A DNA stretch of 64,000 bases from HXMU1420-2 sp034670145 (GTDB lineage Bacteria > Pseudomonadota > Alphaproteobacteria > Rhodobacterales > Rhodobacteraceae): positions 372,001 through 436,000 of the forward strand of contig JAXMOA010000001.1 in the NCBI GenBank assembly GCA_034670145.1, in the 5' to 3' direction. Each line of letters opens with the position of its first letter. The first letter of the stretch is position 1. Of the stretch, positions 8,619 through 17,304 are shown one piece after another. The notes beneath the pieces were generated by a model that made no database searches, was not told the origin of the DNA, and saw nothing but the letters and a program-made list of their open reading frames with translations. Position numbers and translations under genes: made by a program.

Positions 8619-9551
8619 ATGCTCAACTTCACACTCAAGCAATTGCGCTACATCGAAACCGCCGGCCGATTGGGCTCTATCTCCAAGGCCGCCAGCGAGC
8701 TCAGCATCTCACAATCCTCCATCACCGCCGCCATTGACGCGCTGGAACAGGCGCTCGACTTTGACCTCTTTGTGCGCACCCCGGCCAAGGGCATCCAGGC
8801 CACCCCCTCCGGCTCCGAAGCGCTTCAACTCATACGCAATTTCATCGACCAGGCCCGCCATTTCGAGGCCGAGATCCAATCCGTCGGCGGCGATACAAGC
8901 GGCCTTGTGCGCATCTCTTGTTACGCCACCGCCGCCCCTGCCTTCCTGCCGCCGATCCTGTCCTCCATCACCAAAGAGTTTCCCGGCATCTCGATCAAGC
9001 TGCTCGAAGGGGACATGTCCCGCGTCATCGACTATCTGACCCAGGGCGAAGCCGACCTTGCCTTCACCTACGCCGAGGCTTTTGGCTCGGGCCAGGATTT
9101 TCTGCCGCTTTTTCAAGCACCTTTTTACGCCATGGTCCCCGGAAACGACCCGCTCGCCCAATGCGAAAGCGTCACCCTCGACCAGCTTGCCCCGCGCCCC
9201 ATGGTGCTGCTGGACCTGCCGCTGGCCCGCGATGTCTTTGTGTCCCTGTTCGAAAGACAGGGGCTGACCTGCAATATTGCCCATACCAGCCGCTCGTCCG
9301 AAATCTGCCGGACATTGGTGGCCAGCGGCTTTGGCTATTGCCTGCTCAACATTCTGCCTCCGAATTATCATCATACAGATCAATTGGTTAAGGCAATTCC
9401 AATCGCCGATAGCGAACCCGGGCCAACCTTTGGCATCGCCACGATGGCGGGGGTGCGTCATCCCAAAATGGTCCGCGCGTTCCTCGACAGTTGCCTGCGG
9501 CTCACAAAGGAACACGCCTTTGACCATATCCTCGTGCGCAGGCCGGATTAA
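8619..9551 (+). CDS. LysR-type transcriptional regulator
   Basis: A 310-residue LTTR. The winged helix-turn-helix occupies residues about 1-62 (LKQLRYIETAGRLGSISKAA, then SISQSSITAAIDALE). A periplasmic-binding-protein-like effector domain follows from about residue 90 (VRISCYATAAPAFLPPIL). It is divergent from the amidohydrolase with a 110-bp shared intergenic region and lies upstream of the ABC importer genes in the same direction, so either or both are likely targets. The effector domain is close in wording to that of the second LysR in this window (21942-22871: RVGYYAPAAPAFMPQVV, LDLPV), so the two are probably paralogues. Confidence 0.9.
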   Translation: MLNFTLKQLRYIETAGRLGSISKAASELSISQSSITAAIDALEQALDFDLFVRTPAKGIQATPSGSEALQLIRNFIDQARHFEAEIQSVGGDTSGLVRISCYATAAPAFLPPILSSITKEFPGISIKLLEGDMSRVIDYLTQGEADLAFTYAEAFGSGQDFLPLFQAPFYAMVPGNDPLAQCESVTLDQLAPRPMVLLDLPLARDVFVSLFERQGLTCNIAHTSRSSEICRTLVASGFGYCLLNILPPNYHHTDQLVKAIPIADSEPGPTFGIATMAGVRHPKMVRAFLDSCLRLTKEHAFDHILVRRPD

Positions 9552-9709
9552 AGACGCCCCCGGTATGGCCGGACCGCCCGCACAAACCTCTTCCCCGGTT
9601 TTTTGTGGGAATTGGCTTTAATAAATCTGTTTTCTGTCGAAACCGCCTTAAGCTACGCTTTGAGTCGATCAACAAAGAAAAACAACATTCCCAACTTGGA
9701 GGTACTCTC

Positions 9710-11287
9710 GTGTTCCATCAACTCAAGGGTCTGGCTGTCACGGCGGCGCTGGTTTCCAGCGTAGCGGCCGGGGCTGTCATGGCTGAAGAACCCAAATCCG
9801 GCGGCACCCTGATCGTGCCTCTGGGCACCAACGTGCGAAACCTGAACTCTGCTGTGCAATCCGGCATCGCCACAGGTTTCCCGGGGGCGCAACTCTTTGC
9901 ATCGCCCCTGCGCTATGACGAAGACTGGACACCACAGCCCTATCTGGCCGAAAGCTGGGAGGTCAGCGACGATGGCCTCACCGTCACCCTGAATCTGGTC
10001 AAGAACGCCAAATTCCACGACGGCACACCGATCACCTCCAAGGATGTGGCCTTTTCGGTCGACGTGATCAAGGCGAACCACCCGTTCAAATCCATGTTCG
10101 CGCCGGTCGAGTCGGTCGAAACACCGGATGATCACACCGCCATCCTCAAACTGTCCCAACCGCACCCGGCGCTTATGCTGGCGATGTCCGGCCAGCTGAT
10201 GTCGATCATCCCACAGCACATCTATGGCGACGTGCCGGTCGATCAGGTCAAAACACACCCCCGCAACAACGAAGGCACTGTCGGCTCTGGTCCGTTCAAG
10301 CTGGTAGAGTATAAATCCGGCGAACATATCATCCTGGAACGCTTTGACGATTTCTTCATCGACGGCCGTCCTTACCTGGACAAGATCGTCATGCGCGTCA
10401 TCTCTGACCCCGCGGCCCGTGCCATTGCCTATGAAAACGGCGAATTGCACATGGGCGCGTTCGAGTCCCTGCCACGCATCATCAACCGGCTGAAAAAGGT
10501 CGACGGGCTGACCGTCACACCCGAAGGCTACGGCGCGATCGGTCCGCTCGACTGGCTGGCCATGAACACCCAGCGCGGCCCGCTTGCCGACGTCAAGGTG
10601 CGCAAGGCGATCGCCTATGCGGTCGACAAAAAGTTCATCCAGAACGCGCTGATGCAAGGCACCGCAGCCGACAGCCGCACAGGCATCCACCCCGACAGCC
10701 CCTTCTACAACGGCGACGTGGAAACCTATGACCTAGACCTGGACAAGGCAAATGCGCTGCTGGACGAGGCCGGCTATCCAATGGAAGACGGCAAGCGGTT
10801 TGAACTGACCATCGATTTCGGCTGGCCCGGGGTCAAACCACAGGTCGAATACGTCAAGGCAGCCCTGAAAAAGGTCGGCATCGACGTTCAGGTCCGCGCC
10901 TCGGCTGACTTCCCCACATGGGCCAAGCGCATGGGCGAAATGGACTTCGACCTCAGCTGGGATACCGTGTTCAACTGGGGTGACCCGGTGATCGGTGTGC
11001 ACCGCACCTATGACTCCAACAACATCGGCAAAGGCGTGTGGTCCAACACCCAAGGCTACTCCAACGCCCGCGTTGACGAGTTGATGGGCATGGCCGCCAT
11101 CGAAAGCGACCCTGAAAAGCGCAAAGCGCTTTATGCCGAGTTCCAGCAGATCATCGCCGACGAACTGCCGGTCTATCACATCAACACATTGCCCTATCAC
11201 ACGGTCTATTCCGACAAGGTCGGTAACCCGCCGCTGGGCATCTGGGGCACGTCGACACCGCTCGACATGACGTACCTCAAAGACTGA
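9710..11287 (+). CDS. ABC importer substrate-binding protein, peptide/opine family 5
   Basis: A 525-residue periplasmic protein of the SBP_bac_5 (DppA/OppA-like) family. The signal peptide spans about 26 residues ending in AVMAEE. Family blocks include YLAESWEVSDDGLTVTLNL, FHDGTPITSKDVAFS, GSGPFKLVEY and the C-terminal DELPVYHINTLPYH. GTG at 9710 is the chosen start because GGAGG lies 7 nt upstream and it gives a clean signal peptide; a longer frame from 9605 has no such support. It heads an operon with two permeases and is separated from them by a strong GC hairpin. The ligand is unknown; short peptides or amide compounds are possible. Confidence 0.92.
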   Translation: MFHQLKGLAVTAALVSSVAAGAVMAEEPKSGGTLIVPLGTNVRNLNSAVQSGIATGFPGAQLFASPLRYDEDWTPQPYLAESWEVSDDGLTVTLNLVKNAKFHDGTPITSKDVAFSVDVIKANHPFKSMFAPVESVETPDDHTAILKLSQPHPALMLAMSGQLMSIIPQHIYGDVPVDQVKTHPRNNEGTVGSGPFKLVEYKSGEHIILERFDDFFIDGRPYLDKIVMRVISDPAARAIAYENGELHMGAFESLPRIINRLKKVDGLTVTPEGYGAIGPLDWLAMNTQRGPLADVKVRKAIAYAVDKKFIQNALMQGTAADSRTGIHPDSPFYNGDVETYDLDLDKANALLDEAGYPMEDGKRFELTIDFGWPGVKPQVEYVKAALKKVGIDVQVRASADFPTWAKRMGEMDFDLSWDTVFNWGDPVIGVHRTYDSNNIGKGVWSNTQGYSNARVDELMGMAAIESDPEKRKALYAEFQQIIADELPVYHINTLPYHTVYSDKVGNPPLGIWGTSTPLDMTYLKD

Positions 11288-11298
11288 TACAAAAACCA

Positions 11299-11324
11299 GC
11301 CGCGGCGGGGGATCCCGCCGCGGC
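11299..11324 (+). promoter_or_regulatory. GC-rich intercistronic hairpin after the substrate-binding protein gene
   Basis: A perfect 11-bp stem, GCCGCGGCGGG (11299-11309) and CCCGCCGCGGC (11314-11324), encloses the 4-nt loop GGAT. There is no following T-run, so it is unlikely to be a full intrinsic terminator. Such stems downstream of binding-protein genes commonly protect the 3' end of the upstream message and raise binding protein over permease; that function is inferred here. Confidence 0.6.
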
Positions 11325-11349
11325 CCAATCCTTAGTTCCGGGGGTCGTT

Positions 11350-12330
11350 TTGGGATTTATACAGGCCATATTGGTTCGGCTGATCTACGCCGCAGCGCTG
11401 CTGCTCGCAGTCATACTGCTCAACTTCACACTGATGCATCTCGCCCCGGGCGATGTCGCCGATACCATCAGCCAGTCCATGGGCGGCGCAGACGAAGAGC
11501 TGCTGATCCAGATCCGCGCGGACTATGGCCTTGACCAACCCTTTATCGTGCAACTTGGCCGCTATGTGGGCGGCGTGTTTCAGGGCAACCTGGGATATTC
11601 CTTCTTTTACAATCAATCCGTCGTCAGCCTGATCCTCGAACGGCTTCCGGCCACGCTGCTGCTGGTGATCAGCGCCCAGATCGTCGCGCTGTTCTTTGGC
11701 GTGCTGCTCGGCGCCATCTCGGCCCAAAAGCCGGACGGGCTGCTCAGCCACGCGGTGACGTTCATCTCGCTCTTTGGCTTTTCCGCCCCGGTCTTCTGGA
11801 CTGGCATCCTGCTGCTGATCGGCTTTTCACTGAATGTGCAGTGGTTCCCCGTCAGCGGCATGCGCGATGTCACCATCGAAGGCGGGTTCTGGGCACAGGC
11901 CGTCGATATCGCCCGCCATCTTGTCCTGCCGATGATTACCCTGGCGTCGATCTTCCTGGCGCTCTACTCGCGGCTGGCACGGGCCACCATGATGGAGACC
12001 CTGAAATCTGACTTTGTGCGCACCGCCTATGCCAAAGGCCTGCCCACCCGCACCGTTGTCTACAGCCACGCCATGCGCAACGCCATGGCCCCGGTCGTCA
12101 CGCTGGCCGGCCTGCAATTCTCGGCCGTATTCTCGGGCGCTGTTCTGGTCGAGGCCGTGTTCAGCTGGCCGGGTCTGGGCACTCTGGCCTTCCAATCCAT
12201 CATCGCCCGCGACACCCCGACCATCCTGGGCATCCTGTTCTTCTCCTCGCTCGTCGTTATTGTCGGCAACCTGATCACCGACATGATCCTGCGCGCAATG
12301 GACCCCCGCATTCGGAGCAACTCGGCATGA
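11350..12330 (+). CDS. ABC importer permease, DppB-like
   Basis: A 326-residue inner-membrane permease with about six hydrophobic spans and the DppB/OppB-type features: the N-terminal LVRLIYAAALLLAVILLNF, the periplasmic DYGLDQPFIVQLGRYVGGVFQGNLGYSF, and the cytoplasmic EAA loop region ARATMMETLKSDFVRTAYAKGLP. Translation appears to begin at TTG 11350 after a GGGGG stretch; no ATG fits. It forms a heterodimer with the next gene, which it overlaps by 4 bp (ATGA). No ATP-binding subunit gene follows, so the importer must borrow one encoded elsewhere. Confidence 0.88.
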   Translation: MGFIQAILVRLIYAAALLLAVILLNFTLMHLAPGDVADTISQSMGGADEELLIQIRADYGLDQPFIVQLGRYVGGVFQGNLGYSFFYNQSVVSLILERLPATLLLVISAQIVALFFGVLLGAISAQKPDGLLSHAVTFISLFGFSAPVFWTGILLLIGFSLNVQWFPVSGMRDVTIEGGFWAQAVDIARHLVLPMITLASIFLALYSRLARATMMETLKSDFVRTAYAKGLPTRTVVYSHAMRNAMAPVVTLAGLQFSAVFSGAVLVEAVFSWPGLGTLAFQSIIARDTPTILGILFFSSLVVIVGNLITDMILRAMDPRIRSNSA

Positions 12331-13202
12331 GCGACCTCGATCCAGCCACAGCCCAGCCATCCCGCTCTCCTTTCCGCGAAGCCTGGGCAAACTTCCTCAC
12401 CAACCGCGCCGCGATCCTTGGGCTTGCCGTGCTCACATTGATCGTCTTCGGGGCCATCTTTGGGCCGGTGCTGTATGGAACCGACCCCTACGAAATGGTC
12501 TGGGCTCCGTTTTCACCCCCGGGCGAGGCAGGCTTCCTCCTTGGCACTGACTACCTGGGCCGCGACCTGCTGGCGATGCTGCTCAGCGGGGCCCGCGTGT
12601 CCCTGCTGGTGGGGCTGGCCGCTGCGCTGGTGTCGATCTTTATCGGCGTCACCATCGGCGCCCTGGCGGGATATTATCGCGGCATCGTGGACGAAATGCT
12701 GATGCGGTTCACCGAGTTTTTCCAGGTCCTGCCAACCTTGCTGTTCTCTATGGTTCTGGTCGCGCTCTTCGGTGCGTCGCTGGCGATGATCACCTTTGCC
12801 ATCGGCGTCGTCAGCTGGACCGCCGTCGCGCGCATCACCCGGACCGAGTTCATGCGCCTGCGCGAGATGGAGTTCGTGCTCGCCTCCCGCGCTCTGGGCG
12901 CAACCAACCGCCGGCTCATGTTTGGCGTCATCCTGCCCAACGCCATCCCGCCGATCATCGTGCAATCGGCCCTCATGGTCGGCTCTGCCATCCTGTTCGA
13001 GGCCGGGCTCAGCTTCCTGGGTCTGACAGATCCCAATGTTGTCAGCTGGGGGCAGATCATCGGCTCCAACCGGCAATATATTCTGGACGCGGGCTATACA
13101 GTGACCGTGCCGGGGCTTGCGATCTTTATCACCGTGCTGTCGATCAGCCTGGTGGGGGATGGGCTCAACGACGCGCTGAACCCGAAATTGCGCCGCCGCT
13201 AA
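12327..13202 (+). CDS. ABC importer permease, DppC-like
   Basis: A 291-residue inner-membrane permease of the DppC/OppC branch. An N-terminal cytoplasmic tail leads into the first span (AAILGLAVLTLIVFGAIFG), then LGTDYLGRDLLAMLLSGARVS, the family signature, and the EAA-loop-like region EFVLASRALGATNRRLMFG. The C-terminal ALNPKLRRR is the usual ending. It starts inside the stop of the DppB-like gene, so translation is probably coupled. The operon ends here: the next gene is convergent. Confidence 0.9.
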   Translation: MSDLDPATAQPSRSPFREAWANFLTNRAAILGLAVLTLIVFGAIFGPVLYGTDPYEMVWAPFSPPGEAGFLLGTDYLGRDLLAMLLSGARVSLLVGLAAALVSIFIGVTIGALAGYYRGIVDEMLMRFTEFFQVLPTLLFSMVLVALFGASLAMITFAIGVVSWTAVARITRTEFMRLREMEFVLASRALGATNRRLMFGVILPNAIPPIIVQSALMVGSAILFEAGLSFLGLTDPNVVSWGQIIGSNRQYILDAGYTVTVPGLAIFITVLSISLVGDGLNDALNPKLRRR

Positions 13203-13329
13203 ACCCGGCAAACAGCGCGCCACCTGCAAGAGCACCCTGCGAAAAACCTGAGTCACTTGGCGCTGCCTGAAATCAAGGATTTCAACGCGCTGAGTGATGC
13301 CCATTATTTCAAGCCTGTCGCATTCTGCG

Positions 13330-16300
13330 TCAGAGCGTGGCGCGCACCCGCCCAAGGCCCAGCGCATCCTGCGCCAACACCCGGGCCTGCATCGCAGCCC
13401 CCTCATAATACCGCTCTCCGGTTGCATCCGTGAACCGCTTGAGCTCATCCAGAGTCTGCAACGCCTCGGCCGGCTGACCGCGCCGAATTTGCGCTTCGGC
13501 GATCCAAACCTCGCAATAGGGGCGCGCCAGCACCAGGCCGCTGGCCAGATACTCGGCCCGGGCCGCCTGCAAGTCACGCAGCGCGCCGGGCGCACCGGCC
13601 AGATCCGCCGTGCGTGCCAGCTGCATCTTGGCCTGCGCGATCCACTGCGCGAACTGCTTTTCTTCGGCCCCCCGCAGGGCCGCCTGCGCATGTCGGCGCG
13701 CGGCCTCGTTCTGGCCCAGAAACAGGCATTTCGTGGCCGAGAACACATCCGCAAACACCTGGCTCAGCCCGGATTTGTGGTGCCGCGCCAGATCCAGCGC
13801 CCGCCCGGATGCCGCATCCGCCGCATCCGCATCCCCCTGCAACGCATAAACCCAGCCCAGAAAACTGCTCGCCGTCAGGCCGATGTCCATCCCAAAGCGC
13901 ATCCGCAGATCGTCCACCATTTCGGGCGTGCTCAATTCCTCGACCCGGCGCAAATGATGCACGGCCTCGTCCAGCGTTCCGCAATAGGCGTGGCTGACCC
14001 CTGCCATATATTCCAGGATCAAACGCCCTGCGGCCGAAACCTGATTGCCCAATCCGCGCCGCAACCCGTCCACCGTCCTGAGACAGGCGTCCATCTCGGC
14101 CACCATCAAGTGGATGCTCCACAGACCCCAGGCCGCGTTCACCATCTCTTCGACATCGGCCAGATCCTCGCTCAGCACATGCGCCCGCTCAAAAAACGCC
14201 TGCGCCTGCGCGGTGGGAACCCCCCGCAACCCGATATGCTGCGCCGCAATCTTGCGGTTCAACATCAGCTCTCGCCGCATCAAATCCTCGGACTGTGGCA
14301 AATGCCGTGCCATCTCCAGCGCCTCGCCATAAGCGCCAATCGCTTCGGCATGTGCCGCCACCCGCACCGCACGATCCCCGGCCAGCTCATAGTACCGCGC
14401 CGCTTCGCCATGCGCCCCGGCCAGGCGGAAATGCCCGGCCACCTCGCCCTCTTGCACGCGCGATTGCGCAATCAGGGCCCGGGCCGCGCGCGCGTGCATC
14501 TCGCCCCGACGCCGCAAAGGGATGGTCGAATAGATCGCCTCACCCACCAGCGCATGTTTGAAGATATAGCTCGCGTCACTGCCCCGGCGCGCCGCAAAGA
14601 CGATCCCCGCAGCCTCCAGTTCCTCGAACAAGGGCGCGCGCGGCACAATCGGATGCATCAGCCGCGCCAGAACCGAGACCGAAAACCGAGGCCCCAGCAC
14701 CGCCGCATGTTGCAACACCTGTATCGCGCCCGGGACACTGTCGATCCGCGCCAGCAGCAACGGCAGCAACCGCTCGGGCGCGGCGATCACCGCATCGGCA
14801 GGCACGCTGGGCGCCAGCTCCTGCCCGACCTCTCCCACCTGATCCGGGCGGCCAGCAGCGCCCGACGGACCGGCACGCAAAATGATGGCCCTGGCAAATT
14901 CCTCGATGATCAGCGGATTGCCCTCGGCCCGGCCCAGAACCACAGCCCGCGCCTGTTCCGGCATCGTCACCTCGCCCAGCAACCCGCACAGCAACTGATC
15001 CGCCGTTTGCATCCCCAAAGCGGACAGTTCGATCTGATGCATCTGCGCATGGCGCACCAGCGCGGGCGCCTGCGCCATCCGCGAGGTCAGCAAGACACAG
15101 CAATGCGCCCCATCCAGCCCCTCGATCGCACGGGTCAGCGCCTCCAGTGTCGTCACGTCGTACCAATGGACATCTTCGCATATCAACAAAACTGGCCGCT
15201 GCACCGATGCCAGACGCACCAGCCCCGCAAACCAATCCAGCGCCGCCCGTGTGACATGCGCCGGCAGTTCCTCGGCCCCGACCTTGCATCCTGTTTCCGC
15301 TGCCACGCCCCCCGCATCGCGCGCACCATAAAGCGCCCGGAAATACGCCGCCCCCGGCAACAACTCTGCACAGATCTGCTTCAGCCAGACCTCCAGCCCC
15401 GCCGGTTCGGACAGGTCCTCAAACGCGCCTTCCCGCTCCATAAAGTCGATGACCGGCGCCAGGGTAGAGCGCCGCTTGGTCACTTGCCCCTGAAAAACAT
15501 GGGTTGCAAACCCCCGCGCCACCGCCCGCTCGGCGATTTCCTGAACCAGCCGGGTCTTGCCCTCGCCAGGTCCCCCCAGAACCGAGATCGCCCCGCCAGC
15601 CCCATCCGCCGCACGTTCCAGCCGCGCCATTGCCTCTTTCAACGGATCGTCCCGTCCCACCAACATATGGCTGTGCGCGGGAAACAGCGTCGACACAGAC
15701 CGCGCCTGCCCACGCCGCGGCATCACCCGCCCCGCGCCCGGCAACTGCGCCACCCCCTGCACCTCCAGCCCCGAGGCCATCGCCGCCTGCGCATCGCCCG
15801 AGACCAGAACCGCCCCCGCCGACGCCGCCCGTGCCAGAGCCTCCGCCGCGCGCACAACGGCCCCCGACACTGCAAAAGCCGCATCACCAGCAGGCGCGGG
15901 CGACACCAGAACGACGCCCTGCGCCACCCCCACACGACAGGTCACCCCCTCTGGCAAGTCCTGAACCGCCACAACACTGTCCAACCCCGCCGCAATCGCC
16001 CGGTCCACATCGCGATCATGCCCCACGGGATAGCCAAAACCTGCCAAAACCTGGCCGTTGAACATCAACAGCGGCGTGCCGCCCTGATCCTCGACCACGC
16101 GCCGCACCGCGTCGCTGAACGCCAAAACCGCCTGTTCAAACAGCTCTGGGTCATCAATATCCAGATCCGCCTGAACCGCCAAAATGACCATCCCCCGCCG
16201 CTGCGGCAGCGCGGCCGCCGCATCGGGTGCCGCGACCGGATCAGCCTCTGCTCCCGGCGGCGTCTCGGTCCCTTTCACCCGGGCTTGCAGCGCCAACATC

Positions 16301-17007
16301 TGCGCCGAGGCCCCACCATCCGGGTGCTGGCGCATGGCCTCCTGAAACTGGCGCATCTGCCGCCGCGCCATGGTCAGATTGTCCTGCTCCAAATAGCGCT
16401 CAACCAGGGCCCGGTGGGCCGCCTCAACCGTCCCGTCAATCCGCAACACATGCGTGGCAATTTCAGCCGCCCGCCGCGACTCCTCCATCGCCAGGGCCTG
16501 CGTCAAAGCCCCGTCACCCAGGGTCAGCGCCTGAGTCTCCAACGCCTGCCCGACGGACCAGATCCAGTCCGAAAACGGCTGGCTCGAAATGCGGAATGTA
16601 TCCAGAAAAGGCGCCGCGCTCAGCCCCAGGGCCGCGATCGCCGCGTCCAATCCGGCGGTGCTGTCAAACGTGGCGTCCGCACAGAGCTGACGAAACCGCG
16701 CCACATCCACATCCGCCGCAGTGGCCGCCAGACGGATACGGTCTCCATGGGTCTCGACCGCGCCAGCCGCCGCCGGGCCCAGAACCCGCCGCAACACCGA
16801 CATTTCCTGACGCAGGCTGGCCCGCGCCTGTTCGGGGCCACTGCGCGGCCACAACAGATCCGCCACGCCCTCGCGCGACACATCCTCGCCCAGGCGATTG
16901 GCCAGATAGGCCAGCAGGGCCTCAGACTTGCGCGTCGGAAACCGCATTGTCACGCCATCTGCGCCACAGACAGCGAAACGGCCGAATAGCCTGATCTCCA
17001 ATGTCAT
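13330..17007 (-). CDS. BTAD-type regulator with pseudo-cyclase domain, AAA/NACHT-like ATPase and TPR tail
   Basis: A 1225-residue multidomain protein. Residues about 1-95 form an OmpR-like winged helix (EIRLFGRFAV, LLAYLANRLGEDV, ADLLWP). Residues about 97-245 form the bacterial transcriptional activator (BTAD) helical domain. Residues about 270-400 resemble a class III nucleotide cyclase (LAGFGYPVGHDRDVDRAIAAG), but the usual MGDG-type metal motif reads MFNGQ, so activity is doubtful. An ATPase module follows with Walker A GGPGEGKT at 478-485 and Walker B VLLICEDVHWYD near 606-617. The last 500 residues are helical TPR-like repeats. The architecture is that of SARP/LuxR-type signal-integrating activators. 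ATG 17007 was chosen because GGTGAG precedes it. It is divergent from the Tgl-like gene at 17305, the most obvious target. Confidence 0.85.
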   Translation of the reverse strand: MTLEIRLFGRFAVCGADGVTMRFPTRKSEALLAYLANRLGEDVSREGVADLLWPRSGPEQARASLRQEMSVLRRVLGPAAAGAVETHGDRIRLAATAADVDVARFRQLCADATFDSTAGLDAAIAALGLSAAPFLDTFRISSQPFSDWIWSVGQALETQALTLGDGALTQALAMEESRRAAEIATHVLRIDGTVEAAHRALVERYLEQDNLTMARRQMRQFQEAMRQHPDGGASAQMLALQARVKGTETPPGAEADPVAAPDAAAALPQRRGMVILAVQADLDIDDPELFEQAVLAFSDAVRRVVEDQGGTPLLMFNGQVLAGFGYPVGHDRDVDRAIAAGLDSVVAVQDLPEGVTCRVGVAQGVVLVSPAPAGDAAFAVSGAVVRAAEALARAASAGAVLVSGDAQAAMASGLEVQGVAQLPGAGRVMPRRGQARSVSTLFPAHSHMLVGRDDPLKEAMARLERAADGAGGAISVLGGPGEGKTRLVQEIAERAVARGFATHVFQGQVTKRRSTLAPVIDFMEREGAFEDLSEPAGLEVWLKQICAELLPGAAYFRALYGARDAGGVAAETGCKVGAEELPAHVTRAALDWFAGLVRLASVQRPVLLICEDVHWYDVTTLEALTRAIEGLDGAHCCVLLTSRMAQAPALVRHAQMHQIELSALGMQTADQLLCGLLGEVTMPEQARAVVLGRAEGNPLIIEEFARAIILRAGPSGAAGRPDQVGEVGQELAPSVPADAVIAAPERLLPLLLARIDSVPGAIQVLQHAAVLGPRFSVSVLARLMHPIVPRAPLFEELEAAGIVFAARRGSDASYIFKHALVGEAIYSTIPLRRRGEMHARAARALIAQSRVQEGEVAGHFRLAGAHGEAARYYELAGDRAVRVAAHAEAIGAYGEALEMARHLPQSEDLMRRELMLNRKIAAQHIGLRGVPTAQAQAFFERAHVLSEDLADVEEMVNAAWGLWSIHLMVAEMDACLRTVDGLRRGLGNQVSAAGRLILEYMAGVSHAYCGTLDEAVHHLRRVEELSTPEMVDDLRMRFGMDIGLTASSFLGWVYALQGDADAADAASGRALDLARHHKSGLSQVFADVFSATKCLFLGQNEAARRHAQAALRGAEEKQFAQWIAQAKMQLARTADLAGAPGALRDLQAARAEYLASGLVLARPYCEVWIAEAQIRRGQPAEALQTLDELKRFTDATGERYYEGAAMQARVLAQDALGLGRVRATL

Positions 17008-17304
17008 GCCCGACTCACCGCCCTCGCCCTTCTGCCCCCTTGGTCCGAACCACCCAAACCAGTCCACACAGATCGCTCCTTTCAAAGCTTTGTCCGTGAC
17101 GCCCCAAGATCAAGACCAGAAAACATGCGAAAGCTCAATGTTTGGTCAAATAGCTGTGACCTTGTCACGCTAAAGGAGAGTGTTTGGCACCAAAACCCGC
17201 AAACACCCGGCCTCATTGCATTTTTTACGTATTTCTTATGCCGGGATCACGGCAAAGGGGACTAGCCTTGGGCAACAACATGCAAAACCAGCGGATCGCC
17301 CGAA
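17008..17304. promoter_or_regulatory. Divergent intergenic region with GTGAC-N3-GTCAC palindrome
   Basis: About 297 bp without a gene, between the BTAD regulator and the Tgl-like gene. It is AT-richer than its flanks. At 17156-17168 a perfect inverted repeat GTGAC-CTT-GTCAC is present, a plausible dimeric regulator site. No confident -35/-10 pair could be assigned by eye. AAGGAGAG at 17172-17179 looks like a ribosome binding site but leads to no supported gene start. Confidence 0.5.

Noticed and set aside
13294..16989. A 1231-codon plus-strand frame antisense to the BTAD regulator
   Set aside because: The translation is a run of Arg/Pro/His/Gln typical of antisense frames; the minus strand has clear domain motifs.
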